Origin: Tribonema minus
Taxonomy: Eukaryota; Sar; Xanthophyceae; Tribonematales; Tribonemataceae
NCBI GenBank assembly: GCA_017506865.1
Contig: JAFCMP010000514.1
Coordinates: forward strand, 620,001 to 684,000
Length of the DNA stretch: 64,000 nt
Reading direction: 5' to 3'
The notes below the pieces were generated by a model. The model saw nothing but the letters and a program-made list of their open reading frames with translations, was not told where the DNA came from and did not search any database. Below, piece after piece: positions 11,595-22,108 of this stretch (position 1 is the stretch's first letter; each line of letters starts with the position of its first letter). The position numbers and the translations under genes are program-made.

Positions 11595-14500
11595 CTATGT
11601 ACAGGATTGCGCCAGACCGACACTACGTGCCTGCCTGCGCCACATACGCCCTACAAAAACAGAATGACGCGAGCGCGGGCGCGCCGCGCGACAGCCGCCA
11701 CCGGCGCGCGCCTCTAGCGGCGCCCCCCCCTCGCCGCCCCGCGTAGGGTTCACGAGCCCCGACCAAAACCCCCAAACCCTAACACTAGGACATAACGACA
11801 ACCCACAAACCGACCAGCCGCGCGACGCCTCGCGCAACGACACACACACGCACGCACGTCTACGCACCGCCCGCAGCGCCCCCGCTGGGGGGACGCGCGC
11901 CGCCCCCTCCCCCCTGCCGCCCCCCCCCCCTGCCCCCCACCCCCTGTTGCCCCCGCCGCCCCCCTCCTGCCCCCCCCCGCGCGCCGCGGGCGGCCCCTGC
12001 TGCGTCGACCGCAGTGCCTCTAAGCTGCGAGCTGCGCCCACGGGGTCTTGGCCTCCGGAGAATATGGCGGGATCGCGCGCGGCGGCGGTGGCGGCGGCGG
12101 CGGCGCCGCGGATCGGCTGCCCCCAGCGCTCGGCCTTGCCGGGCCGCAGGCGCAGCTCGACGGCGCCGTGCGCAAAGTCGCAGCGGCCCTTGCGGCGCAT
12201 GGGGCACACCTGGCCCTGCAAACGACGAGAAGCAGCGTGGGGAGATTAGATGGCAAAAGAGTTTGGTGACAGGCTTTGAGTGGGGGTCGCTGGGCAGATT
12301 GCGATCACATTTGGTGTGGGATCGAGCGTCTTGGGCGCACCAGTGGTCGCAGGCCCATGCAGCTGCCGGGAGATTTGGCGTGCGCAGGAAAAAGTTGGTG
12401 CAGCGAGCACAGCAGTCATGACGAACCACTGACTTTCCAAGATCTACTTCAGTAACACTATCGAGTCAGCACTGTCTAACAACGCCGCAGGCGCTGCAGC
12501 CGCGAATGCGCACTCACCAGGCTTGCGTCCCAGTGCGAGCACAGCCGCGTGCGGAACTTGGGGTCTGCGGCGGCGCGCGTCAGGTGCGCATTGCGCGCGC
12601 CGCCGCCGCCGCCGGGCGCCGCCCCCCGCGTGCGCGCCGCCGCGCCGTCCGGCCGCGCCGCCCACGCCTCCGCGTGCCGCCACCAGCCGCGGCAGCGCAG
12701 CGACGCCGCCAGTGCGCCGCCGCTCCACACGACGACGCCCTCCAAGGCTGGCGCGTCAGCGCTGACGACGGTGGCAGCGTGCAGCGCGCTGCGTGGCGCG
12801 ACGGCGGCGGCGGCGTCGCCGGCGACGGCGACGGTCGCGGCGGCGCTGACGGCGGAGTCGCCGCCGGCGGCGGTAGGGGGCGGTAGAGCGGTGGCGGCGG
12901 CGGCGCTCGCGGGGGTGAGCGCTGCGACGGCGGCCCAGGTGGCAGACGTGTCTGCGGGTGCAAAGCCAGCACCGCTGCTGCTGCTGCCGCTCTCTTTGCT
13001 GCTACTGCTTGTTCCGTTTTCTGTGGGGCCGCTGCCGCTGCTGCTGCTGTCTTCAACATGGCTGCTGCGATCTTGAATGTCGTCGATGGCGCCAGCAGCG
13101 TCAGCTGGCGATGCTGCCAACGGGGGCGACGGCGGCTGCGGCGGCGGCGGCGGCAACTGCAGGTCGGAGGATGCGCGTTTCTTGCTCAGCCTGTCCGCTG
13201 CATCATCATCACCCGCCGCCCTCGCCGCCGCTGCTGCCGCTGGCGCATCGCTCTGCGCCTCCGCAGCTGCGCCCTTCCCGCCGTCGCCGCTGCCGCTGCT
13301 GCCGCCATCCGGCGCGCCGCCGCCGCCGCCATCGCTTTTTGCCGACTCTTGCGGCGGCGGCGGCAGCGCGCGCAGCGGCGGCGGCGGCGGCGGCCGCGAC
13401 GGCAGGTAGTCTGCGAACGCCGGCTCGCCGTGTAAATGCGCCTCGGCAGCTAGCCAGCAGTGCATGAGGAGCCGCGGAAACAGGGACTCAACGTAGTGCA
13501 GCAGGCCCGAGGGCAGCGGCGCCAGCAGCGCGCGCGCCGCCGGCGGCAGCTCGTGGAAGTGGTGGCGCTGCTCAGCAGCAGCAGCGGCAAACAGCAGCAG
13601 CAGCAGCAAGGGCGCGGGAACATCAGCGACACGGCAGTTGCCACACGCATCAAGCTCGGCACTTGTTTGCCGCGATCCCCAGCAGATGCTCAACATTCTG
13701 GATGGGGGATATAGGGCTGCGCCTCCACCAGAGTTGAAGTTGACGCGCCTTGCTTGCACGCGAGGCACAGGAAATTACTGTCTTCGTTGAAGCTTGTTGA
13801 AAGGTCGCAAATGTGCGGCAGGTCACTGCCAGAGTTGAAGTTGACGCACCTTGTTGCGCACGAGGCGCAGGAAGTCGCGCGCGCTCGCGCGGTCGTAGCT
13901 GCTGTCACCGCCAGAACTTCATGTTGAAGCACCTCGTTACACAGAAAGTCACAACAGTCGCCAAACTGCCACAGCTGTAGGTCACGCACCTTGTTACGCA
14001 CAAAGCGCAGAAAGTCGCGCGCGCTTGCGCGGTCATAGCTGCGGTAGCGCCCTGCCAGATTTAGTGTTGGTTCAGATTTGAAGTTGACGCACCTTATTGC
14101 GCACAAGGCGCAGAAAGTCGCGCGCGCTCGCGCGGTCGTAGCTGCGGTAGCGCCCCGCGTCCTCCAGCAGCGCGGCGTCCACCCTGCGGTCCCATGCGCG
14201 CCCCACGACGCGCGCCGCGTCGCGCTCCACGCACAGCAGCAGCGCGCTGGAGGCGCCGTCTTCCCGCTCGAGCCTGCGCAGGGTTAGGGTTACGATTAAA
14301 TTAGCGGGGGCGAGAGCTGTGTCTTGGTTGAGCGCTGCTGTGAGGCCAGCACGGCAGTGTGGTGTGGGGTTTGAGGTGGCGGTGAGCGGCAGGTGCGCAA
14401 GGGGGAGCGGCCAGGCAACTCCACTTCAACTCCAACTTGACTCATCACAATCAATATTGTCAACTGCTGTTTCAACCTCGCTCCTGTACACACCGTTGAA

Positions 14501-17500
14501 ATCCACAGAGGACAGGCGCTCCAGAGCATCTTCAACTTCAACTTCTGTAACTTCAAGTCCAACTTCATGTGTGGACGCACCTGTCGCTGAAGTCCACGAG
14601 GAACGCGAGGCGCCGCTCGTCGCCCCAAAAGAACGGGTGGCGGCACACGTCGGCGGCGCTCGGGCGCGCGTCAGGGTCCGCGCGCACCATGCGCCGCACG
14701 AGGTCGTGCGCGTCCGGCAGCGGCGCGGCAATTCGCGGCAGCTGCGGCGCATGACCGCGCAGCACGTTCGCCTCGCGCTCCCACCACTCCCCGAACGGGT
14801 GCGCCGCGGGCGCGAGGCAGTGGAAGAAGATGCAGCCCAGCGCGAACACGTCCGCCGCCTGCGCGCGCCGCGACCCGCCGCCGCCGCCGCCGCTGCTGCC
14901 GCCGCCGCCGCCGCTCTCGTCGTCGCCGCCGCCGCCCGGCGTCGCGTCGCCGCCCGCAATGCGCCGCGACAGCACCTCCGGCGCCTGCCAGCCGGCGCTG
15001 CCGTGGCCCCCCATGGAGCTGGAGGCCCCCCCGCCGCCGCCGTGCGTCCCCCCTCCCCCCCGCGCGCTCGCCCCCCGCCCCCCCCCCGCGGCGCTGCTCG
15101 GTCCGTACGTGCTCTGGCCGTGCGCGAGTTGCTTTCCGAGGCCCATGTCGGAGATCTTGAGGACGTATGACGCGAGGTCCGCCATGGAGGTGAGGGGGGC
15201 GGGGGTCGCAGGGGGCGCGGCGCCGCTGTCCGTCCCCTTGCTCGCCAGCAGGATGTTGTGGGGCTGCAAGGGGGGGGTGGGTAGGTTAAAGTTGAAGTTA
15301 GAGGGTTGAAGTTGAGGGCTTGGTGGGATGGATGGGTGAGGACAAGTAGTGTGAGATGGATGTGTTGAGCCGAGCTCTGCGGCGGCTGCGGCAAGCAGTT
15401 GACATGCGTCAGCACTGCCCATGTGCCGTTGGAACTTCAGGTTGGAAGGCACGTCGCACCCCGCACAGAGCGCCGAAGAAGCTGCAGACTCGAATGCAGC
15501 TGCAATGCGATGAGTGTATCAGTGTCCGCTTTCCAGCCAAGATCCTTTTCGCCACACCATCCGTGATACAGGCACACCACTACATATCAGGTACTGGGAT
15601 ACCTACGGTACTGGGGTGTCTCGGTACCTCATACTAGGGTATTCTACTTACATCAAATCCGCGTCTGACAAAAGCGCGTATACGGTACTGGGGCATCTAC
15701 ACCTATCTGCACCTGACAACAATCACGAGTATGGCCCCGCACGCACCTTAAGGTCACGGTGCACGATGCGCAGACCGTGCAGGTGCCGCACGCCCTCCGC
15801 AATCTGCAGCAGCGCTCCACGCAGCTCCGGCGGTGCTGCCGGCGCTGCTGCCACTGCTGCCGCTGCCGCGCCCCCCGCTGCTGCCGCCGCCGCCTGCGCC
15901 GCCGCTGCCTGCGCGTGCGCTACCTGAGCGACGCTGGCGTGCAGCGACAGCTCGCAGAGTTGAAGTGCGAGGTAGACGAACTCGCCAGCTTCCTCGCGCA
16001 GGAAGTAGCGCACCTGTGCAGGTTAGGGTTAGGGCTAGGGTGAGCGCGGGAGCGTGATTGGCGCAGCAGAACAGGTGCCGAGAAGTGAGGGGAGTGATGA
16101 CAGCGGCAGTGCCTGATGCTAGGTGACTTTGCCGGTGGCAGTTGCTTCAAGTCGTGCCCGTGCAGCATGTGCAACTGCCAGCTCTTGCGGCGTGTGTGCG
16201 CTCGCAGTCATGAACCCAGTGCGCTCTGCAGTCCCTGCGCACGGCCATACGAGCTGCACCGAATACAAGCCCTGCACCGACTGCCATCAAGTCTCGAGGC
16301 CCCCTTCGCAGGAGCATGTCAAGTCTCAAGCCCCCTTCGCAGGAGCACTCCCAAATTGCTCCCAAGGGCTGTCTAGTTTAGCCCTTGAAACAGCAACAAT
16401 GTGCCCTTGGCATATCGTCCCTGCGCATCAGTATACAGTAGCGCCTCCACAACCTCACTATTTTAGGTAGGTAGCTATGTACATATAGACACTATTTTAG
16501 GTAGGTAGCTATGTACATTTAGACTGAAGGAAAATGTGTACCCTAGCCTGCAGCACTCTCCAAGTAAGTGGGTACATACATATAGGCTGAATGCATAGCC
16601 AGCCTACAGCACTCATCAACTAGGTACATATACTGCTTGAAGTACATCAATACCCAGCCTGCAACACTCACCACGTGCGGGTGCCCATCCGACTCGATTA
16701 AGAGCGCCATCTCGCGGTCTGCACGCGCGTGGAAGTCCTTGAGCATGCGCTTCACCGCCACCGCGCGCCCCGCCAGCAGCCCCCGAAACACCACCGTGCC
16801 GCTGCTCCCGTACCCCAGCACTACGTCCGATACGCGCAGCGCGCCGACAGTTAGATACCCCTGCTCATCTCGCTCCGGCGGCGCCGCCGGCGGCGGAGCC
16901 ACAATGTCGCCTACTGCGGAGTCATGGCTGCTGGCGCTGCCGTTAGTGGCCACAGCGGCATCCGCAGCGCCGCCGCCAGCAGCAGCGGCGGCGGCGGCGG
17001 CGGTGCCATGCGCATCGGCGCCGCGCAGCAACGAGCCACCCGCAGCACCCAGCGGCACTCCGTCCCCCTTGTGATAGAGTCCCGCGGCTTTCCCCCCCGC
17101 GCCCCCCAGCACCCCCGCCAGGCCGCCGCCGCCCGCGTACGCCGCGCCCGCCGCGGCGGCAGCGGCGAGCGCCAGCAGCGCGCCGAGCACGAGCCAGTGC
17201 GTGGCGGCGCGCGGCAGCGGCGGCGCCGCGTGCCTGCCGCCGCCGCCGCCGTCTGTCACCACGACCCTGCCGCCGCCGCCCACGCCCACGTGGCCGATGC
17301 TGTCTGTGGGGAGGCCGCCGAGGCGCGGCACGCGCGCATACGCGTCCGGCGGCAGCAGCCGCGCCTGCAGCGCCGCCTCGTCCGCGGCGACCGCGTGCAC
17401 GCCCGCGAGGCACTGCGGGAAGCCCTCGTGCCCTACCATGCACCGCGCGCCGCCGCCGCCGCCGCCGCCTGAGTCCCACGCATGCCCCCCGTGCCGCCCC

Positions 17501-20500
17501 CCTGCACCCCCTGCTGTTGAGGACCCCAGATGGGAGAGCCCCGGCCGGACGCGCCCCCCCTCTCTGCCGCCGCCCGCCCCCGCTGCGCCCCCCGGCGGCA
17601 CCGTCACCAGCGCGTGCGGCCCGCCCACGGACGTCCGCCGCTTCCCCAGTCCCCCGGGCGCGCCGCCGCCTCCGCCGCCGCCGCTGCTGCTGCCGCCGTG
17701 CGCGCTGTCGACCTCCTCGTGCGGCGGCGGCGTCAGCATGAGCGCATAGACTTGGCCGCTCGGCAGCGCCCCCAAGGCCGCCGTTATTGCGCCGGGCGCG
17801 GCGTGCGTGCCGCCGCCGGCGGCGGCAGCGGCAGCGTGGTGCAGCGGCAGCGCGTGGACGGGGCGGCCCGCACGCGGCGCACCGCTGCCGCCGCCGCCGG
17901 CACCCACCGCAAAGACTGCGGCCACGGGCGCTTCGAAGCTGGCGGACCAGTCGATGGGCGCGCTGCTGCTGCCGCTGCTGCTGCTGCTGTGCGTGTGGTG
18001 GCCGGCGTCGGTGAAGTGAAGCGCGCCATCGGGCGTCGCGAGGGAGTGCTGGAGGTACGCGCCCCAGAGGGCTTCGGCGGGGGCGGTGACGCCCATGCCG
18101 TCCGTCGGCACGTATTCGCCTGCGGCAGCGGCGGCGGCAGCGGCAACTTCAACTTCAACATCATAGCCTGCTGTGGAAGGTCTGTACCGCGCACCGCTGC
18201 CAGCGGCAGCGGCGACTGTAACTTGAGCATGGTAGCCTGCAAGTGTGGACGGACTGCAGCGGCGGTGACGTGTGGCTAGATTCATCTACTGTTGAACTTA
18301 AAGTTCAAGGCCCCATCACCAGCGCGTCGGCGCTCACTTGTGTGATTTCACTTACTGGAGCATCGTATCCTGCAATTGTGGATGGTCTGCCAGCGGCGGC
18401 AACATGCACTGACTAGATTCATCTGCTGTTGAACTTGAAGTTCGAGGCCATCAGCAGTGCGTGCGTCAGCGCTCTCACCTATGGTGAGGTTCCACTGCTC
18501 CTTGCCAGTGGGCACGTCGAACGCGCGGATGGTATGGTCAACGCGGCCCACCCACACCTCTTCGTCCGCCTGGTGGTGCGGCAGCAGGCGGCCGCTGGGG
18601 TCCTCCTGGCTGCTGCCGAACTGTGCCGCCGAGTCGCCGGACAGCACCTGCGTATGCGGGCAGGGAAGTGCTGCATCAGGGCCTGATACAGCCATCCACC
18701 CATGTACGTACTTGTATGTATAGGTTTATGTGCGTATTGTAGGTACACCCGTGTGTGAATGTATATGGGTGTGGCATGCATATAGGCAATAAAGGAAAGG
18801 GCAAATGGAGAAATACATGCACGATGAACTGCCGCTGGCGAAAGCAACTGGTGGGACACGGTTGGCATGCGCGCGGTGCTCCTGGCTCTGCTTCATAAAC
18901 AACATCCCAGAAAAGGATGGCTGGTTGACACGCGTCAAAAGATGTCAAAAGATGCGGCCACAGTGCACAAGAGGTCGACGCCGGCATTGACAGGCCCTTA
19001 GCTTAGGGTTACATGTTGCCACCAGTGTACATACCTGCAAAATCTCTCCGGTACGCGCATTGACCCTGTACACACGCGCCACGCGCCCCCCCGTGTAAAA
19101 CGTCGACCCCCCTGCCAGCAGCGGCGTCTGACTCGCCAGCTGCACAACACAATAAAGGGGGCAAATATGTTGAGTAATGCTGGATGGGCATGCATGAATC
19201 CAATGCAGGATGGGCCCCAGGTGCATGAACGTGATTGAAGGCCTCGACAAGCGCAGAGATTCGAAGCTGGAGGGCAGTTGCATCTTAACATTGCCGCGCA
19301 GAGGTGTTGACTGACTGCTTATGAGGGGTGAGTGGAGCCGGCAATCATGCCAACAGCAAACTGTAATGAGACTTGCAGTGGAGGTCACAGTGCTCAGCAC
19401 TGGAGCGTCACTGCTGTCCCATATGGCACTGACAGTACTCAAGTTTGCCCGCAGTGAAACCTTCTGCGCAGCAAGCAGGAGCAGAGCTGCCAAGTACATC
19501 TGGCTACAGCTGCCTTCATAATGCAGCCCTGCCATTCAGCTGCAGATTGCATTACGTAAGGCATACCCATGTCCGTGCTGAGCACTGTCACGTTGCTAAG
19601 CGCTGCTGCTGCTGCAGGGTTAGGGTTAGACGCAGACGCACTCAGCTAACACGCAGTGCAGCAACATCCGCGTCTTAACGGCAACAGCAGCCCGCAGAGA
19701 GCATCACGCTCGCCTCCGCTGCTCCGCAAATTGTTGCCTCTTCGACAGAACTCGGCATGGCGGCGATTGCCGACCTGCAATCTTTCAGCAACTTCACAAC
19801 CCTCCTCGCGACACAGCACCCTCAACTTCAACAGCAGCACCGACCTCCTTGGCATTCAGCCCGAGGCTCTGCAGGCCCTGGCTGGTGTGCATGAGCATGG
19901 TGCCGTCGAGCGCTGCCACCAGCCACTGCTTCTGGCAACTGCAAGCGACAGCAACTCCAACTTCAACAACGACAGCAGCGCACCTCCTTGGCGTTCAGCC
20001 CTAGGCTCTGCAGGCCCTGGCTCGTGTGCATGAGCATGGTGCCGTCGAGCGCTGCCACCAGCCAGCGCTTCGCGTCCAGCGACCCCGGCAGCTGCTGGTA
20101 CGACTTGATGAGCGGCTCGCCCGTGACAGCGCTCCACCGCACCTCGCCGGTGGCGGCGTCGACTGCATGGACCTGCGTGAGCAAAGTGAGTGGTGAACGA
20201 TTCGTGATTGCAGGTGGAGTGTGGTAGATGAATTCATCATGAACTGGAGCAACACCAGCGCCCGTGGGAGCGCTCCACCGCACCTCGCCGGTGGCGGCGT
20301 CGACCGCGTGCACCTGCGTGTATTGCACAGAGTGTTCACCGCTTCATGAGTGCACACGGCGCGGTAAACTGTATTCATCAGAGCGGCAGGTGAATTCATC
20401 GGAGCACACCACCTGTGACAGCGCTCCACCGCACCTCGCCGGTGGCGGCGTCGACCGCGTGGACCTGACAGTAGCAATATGATTGCATATGAAGCGTGGT

Positions 20501-21568
20501 TCAAGGTGAATCGATCAGCGCCAAATGGTGCAACTCCAGTGCGCGCGGCGCTGGCTGAAACGTCGAGTCCGTTTGCGTGATCTGCCGCCTTTGGTCGTGG
20601 GCGTTCATGCATGAAAGCTGAATGACTGGCGGTTTGGTTGATATGAATTTGGAGAATGCATTGCAGCGCCTGTGGGCGAGGCTAACCCTAACCCCAACCC
20701 TAAGTTGCGCCACTTCATGGCACTATCACCTTTCGTGTCTGTTACCCGCGCTGACAGGGTGGCTCAAACTGTCAGCCTTTTGAGGCCGTGCCATGACTGA
20801 TCCCACTTGGCACATGCAAGAGGCGAGCAGCCCTGCGGAGTTTGCCTAGACCATGATAGCCTGAGCGCTTGTTGTCGGCAATACTGGGCCTGTAAACTTG
20901 CTCGGGTGTCACACTGAGCTTCGAGCTTGTAGGATCTTTGATGGTTGGTAACCACAATCCATACAAGCCACAAACGTGCACATCGTATTGGTTGTTCAGC
21001 CATCAAGATGCCATAAACTGTCACAAACTGCACACGCTCAGTCAGTCTTGCATTGAGCCAGCCTCAAACCTTCCCACCTTGAGCTACTAGCATGCCCAGA
21101 GCATTTGAGCCACGCGTGACGCCTCTATTGCAGCTACTTGCATGCATCTGTTTGCAACTGTCTGCGTAAATGCCTCACCTGACCATCGATAGTCCCAACC
21201 ATCATAGCCCTCGCCCCCATGCCACCGTCGCCTGGCCCCACGGACGCAATGGCATGCCGAAAGGCGTCGTGCTCACGCCCCTCCACCAAAGCCCGTTCGG
21301 ACGCATACGCCGCCGCCGCTGCCTCCCCCGTATTGCTGCTGGTGGCAGCCGAGCCCGGTGCAGAGTCGCAGGACACGTGGGCAGCATCGCATATCGTTGG
21401 TGCTCCAGGCCGACGGATGGTGTCCACCACCGCCAAAGGCCTTGCTGCTGTCTCCTGATAGAAGAGCAGCAGCAGCAGGCACAACAACAGTGGCTGGCAC
21501 CATGCCGCCATGCTGGTTGCGCTCACGCTTGTTCCGTGTCCCATTTTCGATCGCCTGAGTGCAGACAT
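11595..21568 (-). CDS. IRE1: IRE1 kinase/endoribonuclease with a C-terminal CCCH zinc finger, ten exons
   Basis: Exons are 21568-21179, 20172-19984, 19139-19035, 18647-18479, 18119-16672, 16013-15747, 15263-14581, 14273-14093, 13567-12518 and 12215-11595; all phases match and give ~1700 residues. IRE1 senses unfolded protein in the ER lumen and cleaves RNA from the cytosolic side. Exon 1 gives a hydrophobic signal segment; exons 1-4 give luminal propeller repeats (VHAVDAATGEVRW, VDHTIRAFDVPTGKEQW). A transmembrane helix lies near residue 590. The kinase follows: GYGSSGTVVFRG, AVKRML lysine, IVHRDLK, ISDMGLGKQL (DMG, as in plant IRE1), GSAGWQAPEVL and DVFALGCIFFHCL. The KEN RNase domain spans exons 8-9 (DRASARDFLRLVRNK, then HHFHELPPAARALL). 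After a long low-complexity region exons 9-10 form C-x10-C-x7-C-x3-H (CSHWDASL / CPMRRKGRCDFAH). The final C-terminus is tentative. Confidence 0.88.
13733..14060 (-). repeat. Tandem degenerate copies of the IRE1 exon 8 donor edge
   Basis: The last ~65 bases of KEN exon 8 plus the first intron bases (real junction at 14093/14092) recur at 13983-14057 and 13831-13905, with weaker ones near 13930-13955 and 13733-13780. The two best would encode YDRASARDFLR.VRNK followed by GTGCGT, the same donor as the true exon. All lie in intron 8 on the intron side of the exon, spaced ~90-150 bases. Confidence 0.9.
14281..14580 (-). repeat. IRE1 intron 7: telomere-type tract at the acceptor and a decayed exon 7 edge copy
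   Basis: In sense orientation the acceptor of exon 8 reads AACCCTAACCCTGCGCAG, so two telomere-type repeats serve as the pyrimidine tract. At the donor side, 14490-14525 encodes ERLSSVDFN, a decayed copy of ERRLAFLVDFSDR at the end of exon 7. Several CAACTTCAA motifs follow the donor. Confidence 0.6.
16457..16530. repeat. Short tandem repeat in IRE1 intron 5
   Basis: CTATTTTAGGTAGGTAGCTA, followed by TGTACAT.TAGAC, occurs twice, from 16458 and 16492, with a 34-base period. A looser third version (GGTACATACATATAGGCTGA) follows near 16570. It lies in the intron between exons 5 and 6 of the IRE1 gene. Confidence 0.8.
18130..18440. repeat. Tandem repeats in IRE1 intron 4
   Basis: AGATTCATCTACTGTTGAACTT occurs at about 18278 and as AGATTCATCTGCTGTTGAACTT at about 18415, a ~137-base period. 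Within this, a TAGCCTGCAAGTGTGGACGG-like segment followed by a CAGCGGC-type run recurs three times (near 18165, 18232, 18368). It lies between exons 4 and 5 and includes acceptor-side sequence. Confidence 0.65.
19842..19930 (-). repeat. Degenerate copy of the IRE1 exon 2 donor edge
   Basis: This block repeats 19984-20072, the last ~85 bases of exon 2. Both encode WLVAALDGTMLMHTSQGL and then QSLGLNAKE before the donor. The real donor reads GAG|GTGCGC; the copy reads GAG|GTCGGT. It sits in the intron ~140 bases downstream of the working exon. Confidence 0.9.
20258..20470 (-). repeat. Two degenerate copies of the IRE1 exon 2 acceptor edge
   Basis: The first ~50 bases of exon 2 with the acceptor (20172) recur at 20261-20312 and 20410-20465. 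All three encode VHAVDAATGEVRWSA after a CAG acceptor. Only the copy next to 20172 continues into the rest of the propeller repeat, so the two upstream ones are decoys or could give alternative joins that end out of frame. Spacing is ~150 bases. Confidence 0.92.
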
Positions 21569-22108
21569 CGCCTTGAAGTCCTGGTGTCCAGGGCATGAAG
21601 CATCATGCCACCGCCAAGCAGACAGTTCAGGAGCATTTAAGCTGCCGAGGACGGCCTCATGACCTCACTGTGGATCCTCTTTGCTCTCACTTGGCAATTA
21701 TACTTCGCTGGTCAACCCGCAGGCTTTTCTTGCGCTACGATACTGCTTTGCTGCGCCTGATGGTGATGTTAAGACGCTATTAGTCCGCCGCACACGTACA
21801 CCAGAAGATGGCGAAAGCTGGCAAAGCACACACGCGACGCAGCCCATTACTGCTGTTAGCAAGGGGAGTCTGGAAGGAACAATCCCGAGAGGTGAAATGG
21901 GAGCCTCGAGGAGGGGGCCCACGAAGATGACCGTTCATGGCAAGGACTCCGCACACCGCCGAGCGTGCATGTGTGCAGAACAAGCAGCGTGCAGCACAAT
22001 TCTTCCGTCGGAGCACCTGATGACCAGCAGCCCGAGTCACTGCAACCACACCAGAACACATAATCCAGCAATGTTCACCGACAAACGCAGTCTCATTATG
22101 TAGAGGCC
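21569..22108. other. Intergenic region upstream of IRE1
   Basis: This ~540-bp region lies between the IRE1 start and the stop of the same-strand tRNase Z gene. It should hold the IRE1 promoter and the tRNase Z 3' end. I see no ORF with support and no repeats. Confidence 0.5.
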
